Shown piece after piece: positions 1 to 5,569 of a stretch of 6,959 nt of DNA. Position 1 is the first letter of the stretch; every line of letters starts with the position of its first letter. Under the pieces are notes generated by a model, which searched no databases, was not told the DNA's origin, and saw nothing but the letters and a program-made list of their open reading frames with translations. The DNA is from DSBX01 sp046484845 (GTDB lineage: Bacteria; Hydrothermota; Tepidihabitantia; Tepidihabitantales; Tepidihabitantaceae), in contig JAWOIB010000111.1 of the NCBI GenBank assembly GCA_046484845.1, positions 1 through 6,959 on the forward strand, read 5' to 3'. The translations under genes were made by a program, and so were the position numbers.

Positions 1-221
1 TGGCGGCCGCCCCGGACGTACACCCGCCGGGTGCAGGTTTCCACCGCCCGCAACCGGCCGTCTGCCTCCCGCTCCTCGTAGCGGTACTCAGCAAGAAACT
101 GCGCGTCACGCACCTGCCGGTCAAGTTCAGCCTCGCGCCGGTACACCACGGCCATCAGCTCGTCAATGCCGGGCGCGGTCAGCCCGAGCAACAGGACCAG
201 CATCGGACACGCCATGACCAT
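1..221 (-). CDS. Secreted protein of unknown function, N-terminal part (cut by window edge)
   Basis: Open minus-strand frame running off the left edge; 73 codons are visible and no stop is seen. Three in-frame ATGs lie at 227, 221 and 215. A strong ribosome binding site, AGGGGAGG, occupies 235-228, so the ATG at 221 (6-base spacing) is preferred; the one at 227 would have no spacing. The product begins with a short hydrophobic stretch (core LVLLLGLTAPG, residues 8-18), read as a signal peptide. A charged segment follows, then a region with alternating residues (EYRYEEREADGRLRAVE) that looks like beta strands. This could be one of the LolA/LolB-like or similar periplasmic beta-rich proteins, but too little is visible to assign a family. 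It lies 36 bases after the stop of the upstream lipoprotein gene on the same strand, so the two are probably co-transcribed. Confidence 0.6.
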   Translation of the reverse strand, partial: MVMACPMLVLLLGLTAPGIDELMAVVYRREAELDRQVRDAQFLAEYRYEEREADGRLRAVETCTRRVYVRGGR

Positions 222-227
222 CCGCAT

Positions 228-235
228 CCTCCCCT
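228..235 (-). promoter_or_regulatory. Ribosome binding site that decides the start of the partial secreted-protein gene
   Basis: On the minus strand AGGGGAGG is directly upstream of three in-frame ATGs. Spacings are 0, 6 and 12 bases to the ATGs at 227, 221 and 215. The 6-base spacing favours the start at 221. Confidence 0.6.
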
Positions 236-257
236 GGCGGGCGCCGGGCATCGGCGG

Positions 258-710
258 TCAGTCCGTGCGCTTGATCGGCTGGTCCGCGGCCCGGAGCAGC
301 CAGCTCTCGCCACCACGCTCCAGCCGCACCACCACGTCAACGCTGATGCCCGGGCCCCATTTCGGCCCATCGGTCATATGCGCCAGCATCGGCTCCGCGG
401 CGGCGGACAGCTCCGGCGCCCACTGCTCCCGGCCGTTCAGCACCCAGACCCGGCTGACCGCGACGTCCTCGGGCAGGGACCGGCCGTCCTCGGCCACCAC
501 CCGCGCCACCGCCATCAACGGCTGGCCGTCCGGCGGCGCGACCGGCTGGAAATCCCGCCACAGGTCGACCTCGAGCCGGAGAGCTCGGCCGTCGATCTCC
601 ACCGACAACGGTGCGGCCTCGACGCCGGCCGCGGCGCCCGGGCCGCCGCCGGGTACGCCGCACCCGGCCACCAGCAGGAACAGGACGAAGGACAGTAGTT
701 CATTCTTCAT
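258..710 (-). CDS. Small lipoprotein, conserved-hypothetical type (150 aa)
   Basis: The product starts with a lysine, a hydrophobic core and the lipobox VAGC (Cys 17), so it should be processed by signal peptidase II and lipid-anchored. A Gly/Ala/Pro-rich linker follows, then a domain of about 120 residues with well-spaced hydrophobic and charged residues (for example LRLEVDLWRDFQP, GQPLMAVARVVAEDG, SRVWVLNGREQW, GPKWGPGISVDVVVRLE). The domain looks all-beta, possibly Ig-like. From memory only, DLWRDF followed by PPDG and a later GPKWGPG...VDVVV recur in conserved hypothetical proteins of Chlorobi/Ignavibacteria-like and WOR-3-like bacteria. No catalytic motif is visible and no function can be assigned. 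No convincing Shine-Dalgarno sequence precedes the ATG; a TAGAAT box ends 6 bases before it (see the promoter at 717-745). It is first in a two-gene minus-strand unit and is divergent from the plus-strand operon. Confidence 0.8.
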   Translation of the reverse strand: MKNELLSFVLFLLVAGCGVPGGGPGAAAGVEAAPLSVEIDGRALRLEVDLWRDFQPVAPPDGQPLMAVARVVAEDGRSLPEDVAVSRVWVLNGREQWAPELSAAAEPMLAHMTDGPKWGPGISVDVVVRLERGGESWLLRAADQPIKRTD

Positions 711-716
711 CGCGCG

Positions 717-745
717 ATTCTACCCGCTGCCGCGCCTGCCCGCAA
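717..745 (-). promoter_or_regulatory. Candidate leaderless promoter for the small lipoprotein gene
   Basis: On the minus strand TTGCGG (745-740) is followed by a 17-base spacer and TAGAAT (722-717). The -10 matches the sigma70 consensus at 5 of 6 bases and the -35 at 3 of 6. TAGAAT stands out in this very GC-rich stretch. The ATG of the lipoprotein starts at 710, only 6 bases after the -10 box, so transcription would begin at or next to the start codon. This agrees with the lack of a clear Shine-Dalgarno sequence there. The promoter role is inferred from sequence only. Confidence 0.45.
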
Positions 746-815
746 CTCGCCGTGCCGCCGTCGCCACAGCTCCCGCCGTTCCCCACCCGCACCTGCGTCC
801 CCCAGGCCACCGGGG

Positions 816-980
816 GAGCCGTCGGGGTAGCCGTCCCCGGAGCCATACCGGTAGCCATACCCATGGCCGTCACCCTGGCCGTACCCATAGCCCTGCCCGG
901 AGCCGTCACCCTGGCCGTCATCCTGGCCACCCCCGGAGCCACCCCGGAGGGGGTTACCGGAGCCGTAGGGGAAGCCAGGG
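816..980. repeat. Degenerate 12-bp tandem repeat (minisatellite), about 13-14 units
   Basis: On the plus strand GCC recurs exactly every 12 bases at 818, 830, 842, 854, 866, 878, 890, 902, 914, 926, 938, 962 and 974; the unit at 950 has lost it. Typical units are GGAGCCATACCG, GTAGCCATACCC, CTGGCCGTACCC and GGAGCCGTCACC. Most GCCs are followed by R-T and then a C-rich half. Units differ at several positions, so the array is old or under selection at the amino-acid level. Being a multiple of 3, it leaves reading frames open on both strands: Ala/Val/Pro-rich on plus, Gly-rich on minus. It is not a CRISPR array, because there are no long conserved repeats or spacers. Confidence 0.8.
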
Positions 981-1106
981 GGGGAACGGCCCCGGGGATG
1001 GCTCCCGGGATGGGGTGGGGCCCGTGGTCAGGACGGCTAACAACCTGCTATCAAAGAGGTTACCCTGAAATCGCGTGCGGTGTGTCTCCCCCGGCCCGGC
1101 CGGTGG

Positions 1107-1135
1107 TTGACAGAATGGACTTCCGGGGAGAGAAT
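1107..1135 (+). promoter_or_regulatory. Candidate sigma70-type promoter for the four-gene operon
   Basis: A perfect TTGACA at 1107-1112 is followed, after a 17-base spacer, by GAGAAT at 1130-1135 (4 of 6 match to TATAAT), within a locally AT-rich patch that continues as ATATAG. It points toward the gene starting at 1323, giving a leader of roughly 180 bases. No better candidate was seen closer to that gene. Confidence 0.4.
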
Positions 1136-1273
1136 ATAGCGTCCTTGAGAGGGTTCGGGATTCCCGGTTCGTGGCACCCGGGCCCGTCTCTTCCCCCGGC
1201 GGCCGGTACCATGCAGCCTCGGAACCCGGGCAGCCGGGCGCAGGTTTCTGCCCCGGCGCGGGTCTGCACTTGC

Positions 1274-1287
1274 GAACCTGCAGGTTC
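1274..1287. promoter_or_regulatory. 14-bp perfect palindrome in the operon leader
   Basis: GAACCTGCAGGTTC is a perfect inverted repeat ending 35 bases before the start codon at 1323 and 18 bases before the ribosome binding site. It could be a regulator site, or in RNA a 5-bp stem with a TGCA loop. The left arm could instead pair with CAGGTTT at 1241-1247, so two mutually exclusive RNA stems are conceivable. A palindrome of this length can occur by chance in a window of this size, so the role is unproven. Confidence 0.3.
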
Positions 1288-1305
1288 CGTCATGCCCGGC
1301 TCGGC

Positions 1306-1314
1306 AAAAGGAGG
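1306..1314 (+). promoter_or_regulatory. Strong ribosome binding site supporting a TTG start
   Basis: AAAAGGAGG ends 8 bases before the TTG at 1323. The first in-frame ATG (1359) is 44 bases away and would remove most of the signal peptide n-region. The site therefore supports TTG initiation. Confidence 0.7.
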
Positions 1315-1322
1315 CCGGTAGC

Positions 1323-2282
1323 TTGAGTTGCGTGCGTTTGCTACGCCCCTGCGCCGTGATGGCGCTACTCGCCCTGGCCGCGGGGCAGGTTTTCGCGGTC
1401 CGGGTCAGCCCGCGCTCCGCCGCGGAACGGCTCGACATCGACGGCTACGTCCACGTCCAGTGGCAGCAGGACTTCCGCGCCTGCGCCCGGCCGAAGTACG
1501 GCTTCGTGCTGCGCCGGGCCCGGGTCGAGTTCGAGTACCGGTTCGATGAACGAGCCGCGGCGGTGCTCGAGCTGGGCGCGGACCGGCTCGAGCTGACGGT
1601 CAAAGACGCGTTCGTCGAGTACCGGGTCGGCCGGCCGCTGCGGCTCGCCGCCGGCCTGCGCAAGATGCCGTTCAGCCTCGAAGAACTGACGCCCGCGCGC
1701 CGGCTGTTGATGATCGAGCGCACCACAGTTAACGATGCGTTCGGCCGGCCGGGCTTCCTCGGTCGGGACATCGGGCTGACTGTCGAGGGCGAGCTGTTCG
1801 AGCGGACCCTGCCGGTCGGGTACGCGCTCGGGGTCTACAACGGCACCCGGGGCCGGTTGCACCGCGACTATGACGACGCGAAGCAGTTCGTCGAGCGTCT
1901 GACCGTGTCCCCGGCCCGGTGGCTGACGGTCGGTCTGAACGCGACCCAGCGGAACGACAGCCTGACCGGCGAGTTGCTCCACGCCGGGGGCGGTGACTTC
2001 CGGGTGCGGGCGGGCGGCCTGTTGCTCGAGGCGGAACTGCTGGCCGCACGGCTGGTGGCGGGTCGGACGATGCTGGGCGGGTACCTGGCCGGCTCGTACC
2101 GGCTGGGGCCGTTCGAGCCCGGGCTCCGGTTGGAACGGCTTTCGGCCGACAACCCGCAGACCGCGCTCACCGCCGGCCTGAACTGGCACCTGCACCGACG
2201 GATGCGGCTGAAGGCAAACTGGGTTTCGGAATTCGCGCCCGCCGGCCGGTTGGCGCTGGTCGAGGCGCAGGCAGGATTCTAG
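1323..2282 (+). CDS. OprO/OprP-like outer membrane beta-barrel protein (phosphate-selective porin family), 319 aa
   Basis: Signal peptide at residues 1-25 (core AVMALLALAAGQVFA), then a beta-rich chain. Features match my knowledge of the phosphate-selective porin O/P family: an early GYVHVQWQQDF strand (41-51), F-x-LRRAR (61-67), KDAFVEYR (94-101), then GLRKMPFSLEELTP (111-124), IERTTV (131-136), GRDIGLTVEG (147-156), YALGVYNG (167-174), and a terminal aromatic residue (F319) as expected for BAM-dependent barrels. It is shorter than many family members (commonly 350-450 aa). The name reflects family similarity; phosphate specificity cannot be inferred. It is first in the four-gene cluster. 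The TTG start is chosen on the ribosome binding site at 1306-1314. The next gene begins 9 bases after its stop, and that gene's ribosome binding site overlaps this stop codon, suggesting coupled translation. Confidence 0.8.
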   Translation: MSCVRLLRPCAVMALLALAAGQVFAVRVSPRSAAERLDIDGYVHVQWQQDFRACARPKYGFVLRRARVEFEYRFDERAAAVLELGADRLELTVKDAFVEYRVGRPLRLAAGLRKMPFSLEELTPARRLLMIERTTVNDAFGRPGFLGRDIGLTVEGELFERTLPVGYALGVYNGTRGRLHRDYDDAKQFVERLTVSPARWLTVGLNATQRNDSLTGELLHAGGGDFRVRAGGLLLEAELLAARLVAGRTMLGGYLAGSYRLGPFEPGLRLERLSADNPQTALTAGLNWHLHRRMRLKANWVSEFAPAGRLALVEAQAGF

Positions 2283-2291
2283 GAAGGAAAC

Positions 2292-3296
2292 GTGAAGATG
2301 CTGAAATACGCAGGACGCGGGCTGTGGCCCCTGCTGGGCCTGTTGCTGGCCGCCTCCGGCTGTGTCGCCGCCCCGGCCGCCCCGACCCCCTCCCCGCGGG
2401 CCGGGGTGGTGTTCATCAACGAGTTCATGGCCTCGAACAGTGCGACCGTCGCCGACCCGCACGGCGAATACGACGACTGGGTCGAGCTGTACAACGCCGG
2501 CGAAACCGACGTCCGGCTGGGCGCGTTCTCGCTCACCGACGACCTGACCGTGCCGATGAAATGGCCGTTCCCGGACACGGTCCTGCCCGCGGGCGGGTAC
2601 CTGCTCATCTGGGCCGACGGCCAGCCGGAACAGGGACAGCTGCACGCCACGTTCAAGCTCAACGCGGAGCGGGGCGAACAGCTCGGACTGTACGAGACCG
2701 ACGGCGACGACATCTTCTTCGTGGACACGCTGTCCTTCGGTCCCCAGCGCACCGACACTTCCCGGGGCCGGCTGCCGGACGGCGACAGCCGCTGGCAGTT
2801 CCTGCCCTACCCGACCCCGGGCCGGCCGAACAGCTCCGGCATCTCGCCCCTGCGGGGCCGGCTGTTCCTCAACGAACTGCTGGCCGCGAACCGCTCCGTC
2901 ATTGCCGACCCGTTCGGCAGCTACGACGACTGGGTCGAGCTGTACAACGCCGGCGACGAACCGGTCCCGCTCCTGGGTGTTTACCTGACCGACGACCTGC
3001 GCACCCCGACGAAATGGGCGTTCCCGGACACTGCGCTGGCCCCGGGCGGGTACCTGCTGGTCTGGGCCGACGGTGAGGAGTACCAGGGTCCGCTCCACGT
3101 TTCCTTCCGGCTGAACGCGGAGCAGGGTGAACGGCTCGGGCTGTTCGCCGCGGACTCGTTCCAGGTCCTGCTCGTGGATACGGTATCCTTCGGCCCCCAG
3201 CGACCGGACACTTCCTGGGGCCGGCTGCCGGACGCGGGCCCGGCCTGGCAGGCGATGCCCCGGCCGACCCCGCGCGGACCGAACACCGGCCGCTGA
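2292..3296 (+). CDS. Lipoprotein with two tandem lamin-tail (LTD) domains, 334 aa
   Basis: The N-terminus has a lysine-containing n-region, a hydrophobic core (LWPLLGLLLAASGC) and a probable lipobox Cys at residue 24, so the protein should be lipid-anchored. Two LTD domains follow at about 38-181 and 189-332. Each begins with F-x-NE-x-x-A-x-N, continues with ADP-x-G-x-YDDWVELYNAG, LTDDL, FPDT, GGYLL-x-WADG, SFGPQR-x-DTS and ends with LPD...PTP. Over 140 ungapped residues I count 84 identities (60%), so this is an internal duplication. LTDs are Ig-fold, presumed binding modules found in many secreted bacterial proteins; their ligands are mostly unknown. There is no enzymatic domain and no C-terminal sorting domain. 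The start is GTG 2292 (4 bases after AGGAAGG) or ATG 2298 (10 bases); the two differ by 2 residues. The next gene encodes a third LTD, so a shared partner is likely. Confidence 0.85.
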   Translation: MKMLKYAGRGLWPLLGLLLAASGCVAAPAAPTPSPRAGVVFINEFMASNSATVADPHGEYDDWVELYNAGETDVRLGAFSLTDDLTVPMKWPFPDTVLPAGGYLLIWADGQPEQGQLHATFKLNAERGEQLGLYETDGDDIFFVDTLSFGPQRTDTSRGRLPDGDSRWQFLPYPTPGRPNSSGISPLRGRLFLNELLAANRSVIADPFGSYDDWVELYNAGDEPVPLLGVYLTDDLRTPTKWAFPDTALAPGGYLLVWADGEEYQGPLHVSFRLNAEQGERLGLFAADSFQVLLVDTVSFGPQRPDTSWGRLPDAGPAWQAMPRPTPRGPNTGR

Positions 3297-3310
3297 CCGC
3301 CAGGAAGGCA

Positions 3311-5560
3311 ATGAACGCCGCCCGCGCCGCCGCGCTGCTCCTCCTGCTGGTTGCGACTGCCGGGGCGGGCTTCTACGACGACGGGCGGGTGAACACCATC
3401 GAGCTGTTCTTCGCCGAGCCGGATTGGAACGAAATCCTCGACAGCCTCTACGCCCGGGGCCTGAAGGAACGGCTGGCGGGCCGGGCGGTCATCAACGGCG
3501 TGGTGTTCGACAGCGTCGGGGTGCGGTACAAGGGCCAGAGTTCCTACCACCCGACCCGGCGCAAGAAGCCGTTCAACATTGCGCTCGATTACCGGGTGCC
3601 GGACCAGTCGCTCGAGGGCCACGGCACGCTCCGGCTGGCCAACGTTTACAAGGACCCGAGCTTCGTCCGGGAAACGGTCAGCTACGAAATCGCCCGGCGC
3701 TACATGCCTGCCGGCCGGTCCAACTACGCCACCATCAGTGTCAACGGCACGCCCATCGGGTTGTACACCAACAACGAGGACGTGGACAAGCGGTTCATGC
3801 GCGAATGGTTCTACTCCGACGCGGGCGCCCGGTTCAAGGGCGAGATGTCCGACTCCGCCCGACCCGCGGGCTGGGAATACTACGGCCCGGACACCACGCC
3901 CTACCTCGACTACTACGTGCTCGCCTCGGAAACCGGCTGGCCCGCGCTCATCGGGTTCCTCGACACGCTCAACCACCGGCCGGACGCCCTCGAGCAGGTG
4001 CTCAACGTGGACCGCCACCTCTGGATGCTGGCGTTCGACATCGTGATGGTCAACCTTGACGCGCCGCTGAACATGCCCCAGAACTACTACCTGTACCGGG
4101 ACGACGCGGGCCGGTTCAACCCGGTGGTCTGGGACCTGAACGAGAACTTCGGCGCGTTCCGGGAGCTGTTCGGCACCGGCCAGCTCAGCCTGACCCAGAT
4201 GCAGCAGCTCGACCCGTTCCTGCGCGCCGGCGACCCGGCATACCCGATCGCCGCCCGGTTCTTCGAACACCCGCGCTGGCGCAAGGCCTACGTCGCCCAC
4301 GCGAGAACCATCACTGAAGAGTGCTTCGCGACGGGCTGGTACGAAGCGCGGGCGTTCGAACTCCAGGACGCGATTGACGCTCACGTTCGCAACGACCCGA
4401 ACAAGTTCTACTCCTACAACGATTTCCTGACCAACGTCAACCGCTCGGTCGGGTCCGGCCCGCTGGCGATTGTCGGGCTGACCGAGCTGATGGGCCCGCG
4501 GGCCGCGTACCTGCTGAACCGGCCCGAGTTCCGCGCCGCCGCCCCGGAGATCGCGGAACCGGTCTGCGACCCTGCCCGGCCCGCGCCCGGGCAGGAGGTC
4601 CGGTTCACGGTCCGGGTTGACCGCGCCGATTCGGTGTTCCTGGGCTGGCGCCAGCACCCGGCCGGCCGGTTCGTCCGGGTGGCGATGACCGAAACCGACC
4701 GGTCCGGCACCTGGACCGCCGCGGTGCGCGTCGGGCCGGGCGAACTGCACTACCACGTCTACGCCGAGAACGCCGACGCCGCCTCGTTCCTGCCCGCCCG
4801 GGCCGAGCACGAGTACCGGGTCCTGCCGGTCGCGGACGACGTGGTCATCAACGAACTGCTCGCCCTGAACGAGACGACCATCCGGGACCCGGCCGGCGAG
4901 TACGACGACTGGGTCGAGCTGTACAACAACTCCGCCCTGCCGGTCCAGCTGCTCGGCTGGCACCTGAGCGACGACTCGACCCGGCCCGCCCGCTGGGCCT
5001 TCCCGGACGTGACCATCCCGGCGCGCGGTTACCTGGTCGTCTGGGCCGATGGCCAACCCGGGCAGGGCCCGCTCCACGCCAACTTCAGCCTCGCCGGCTC
5101 GGGCGAGATGCTGCTGCTGTCCCGGCCGGACCGGGAAGTCGCCGACCGGGTGATATTCGGCCAGCAGACCGCGGACATCAGCTTCGGCCGCTGGCCCAAC
5201 GGCACCGGCGGGTTCCGGTTCATGAACCCGACCTTCGCGGCCGCGAACGACAGCGCAGTCGGGATTGCCGAGCGGCCTGCCACGACCATCGTGCCGGCGG
5301 GCGCGTTCCCGAACCCGTTCCGCCGCGCGACGCTCATCAGCTACGAGCTGGCCGCGCCGGCGCTGGTCAGCCTCCGCGTCTTCGACGCAGCCGGCCGGCA
5401 GGTCGCCACGCTGGCCGACGGCGCGCAGCCGGCCGGCCGGCACCGGCACCCGTTCGCCCCCGGCGCGGGCGCGCCGGGCGGGGTGTACTTCGCGCAGTTG
5501 ACAGTCGCCGGCTCAGGCAGAGAATCAGCCCGAACCATCAAGCTGGTCATGACGAGATAG
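3311..5560 (+). CDS. Secreted CotH-family kinase fused to Ig-like, LTD and FlgD-like C-terminal domains, 749 aa
   Basis: Signal peptide at about 1-20. The CotH kinase region (about 27-410) shows family hallmarks: VRYKGQSS (71-78), KKPFNIALD (85-93), LANVYKDPSFVRETVSYEIAR (109-129, with a conserved-looking N/K/D), GLYTNNEDVDKRF (150-162), N-x-D (248-250), NYYLYRDDAGRFNPVVWDLN (258-277) and ENFG. D264/D265 and D275 correspond to the acidic residues that bind metal and act in catalysis in CotH; WDLN with Asn 277 is a common variant of WDLD. CotH proteins are atypical secreted protein kinases; the B. subtilis CotH phosphorylates spore coat proteins. After the kinase come an Ig-like beta segment (about 412-506), an LTD (509-643, containing YDDWVELYN) and a FlgD-Ig/T9SS type A-like end (655-749; FPNPF, YELAAPALVSLRVFDAAGR, GGVYFAQL, TIKLVMTR). 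The start is ATG 3311 after AGGAAGG, 14 bases past the preceding stop. The target is unknown; the neighbouring LTD lipoprotein is an obvious candidate partner. Whether the end is a true T9SS signal or only a FlgD-like domain is unclear. Confidence 0.87.
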   Translation: MNAARAAALLLLLVATAGAGFYDDGRVNTIELFFAEPDWNEILDSLYARGLKERLAGRAVINGVVFDSVGVRYKGQSSYHPTRRKKPFNIALDYRVPDQSLEGHGTLRLANVYKDPSFVRETVSYEIARRYMPAGRSNYATISVNGTPIGLYTNNEDVDKRFMREWFYSDAGARFKGEMSDSARPAGWEYYGPDTTPYLDYYVLASETGWPALIGFLDTLNHRPDALEQVLNVDRHLWMLAFDIVMVNLDAPLNMPQNYYLYRDDAGRFNPVVWDLNENFGAFRELFGTGQLSLTQMQQLDPFLRAGDPAYPIAARFFEHPRWRKAYVAHARTITEECFATGWYEARAFELQDAIDAHVRNDPNKFYSYNDFLTNVNRSVGSGPLAIVGLTELMGPRAAYLLNRPEFRAAAPEIAEPVCDPARPAPGQEVRFTVRVDRADSVFLGWRQHPAGRFVRVAMTETDRSGTWTAAVRVGPGELHYHVYAENADAASFLPARAEHEYRVLPVADDVVINELLALNETTIRDPAGEYDDWVELYNNSALPVQLLGWHLSDDSTRPARWAFPDVTIPARGYLVVWADGQPGQGPLHANFSLAGSGEMLLLSRPDREVADRVIFGQQTADISFGRWPNGTGGFRFMNPTFAAANDSAVGIAERPATTIVPAGAFPNPFRRATLISYELAAPALVSLRVFDAAGRQVATLADGAQPAGRHRHPFAPGAGAPGGVYFAQLTVAGSGRESARTIKLVMTR

Positions 5561-5569
5561 GAGTTGTCG

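Larger units (their letters stand above)
707..1027 (-). other. Gly-rich open frame without a start codon, over the 12-bp repeat; possible gene remnant
   Basis: On the minus strand, the frame between a TGA at 1030-1028 and a TGA at 709-707 is open for 106 codons. Across the repeat it reads as tetrapeptides of the type G-x-G-x (GQGD, GSGQ, GYGY, GQGD, GHGY), followed by a basic tail (RRELWRRRHGEL). Its stop overlaps the lipoprotein ATG in an ATGA arrangement, as in translationally coupled genes. Against a live gene: there is no ATG, GTG or TTG before the repeat, no signal peptide, and a 12-bp repeat keeps several frames open by itself. It may be a decayed or frameshifted Gly-rich gene (there are G runs around 977-984 and 1013-1020), or simply a by-product of the repeat. 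Confidence 0.25.

Noticed and set aside
816..980. CRISPR array
   Set aside because: The unit is 12 bases, degenerate and without spacers; no cas genes are present.
166..1068. Plus-strand open frame of 300 codons across the lipoprotein gene and the repeat
   Set aside because: Ser/Arg/Pro-rich low-complexity translation, antisense to a lipoprotein with a clear lipobox, and kept open through the 12-bp repeat.
611..1321. Plus-strand open frame of 236 codons with an Ala/Val/Pro-rich repeat, ending just before the porin
   Set aside because: The repetitive hydrophobic stretch is only the 12-bp repeat read in this frame. The rest has no coding character, and the frame overlaps the likely promoter and leader.
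1037..1438. Minus-strand open frame of 133 codons in the divergent intergenic region
   Set aside because: It runs into the porin gene, has no ribosome binding site or signal peptide, and its translation has no recognisable pattern.
1365..3311. Long minus-strand open frame (648 codons) antisense to the porin and LTD genes
   Set aside because: It is rich in Arg, Pro, Val and Gln, with no signal peptide or recognisable domain, and lies opposite two well-supported genes. Such frames are expected where third codon positions are nearly all G or C.
2981..5449. Very long minus-strand open frame (822 codons) opposite the CotH gene
   Set aside because: Same composition artefact. The plus strand carries clear CotH, LTD and FlgD-like motifs over the same bases.
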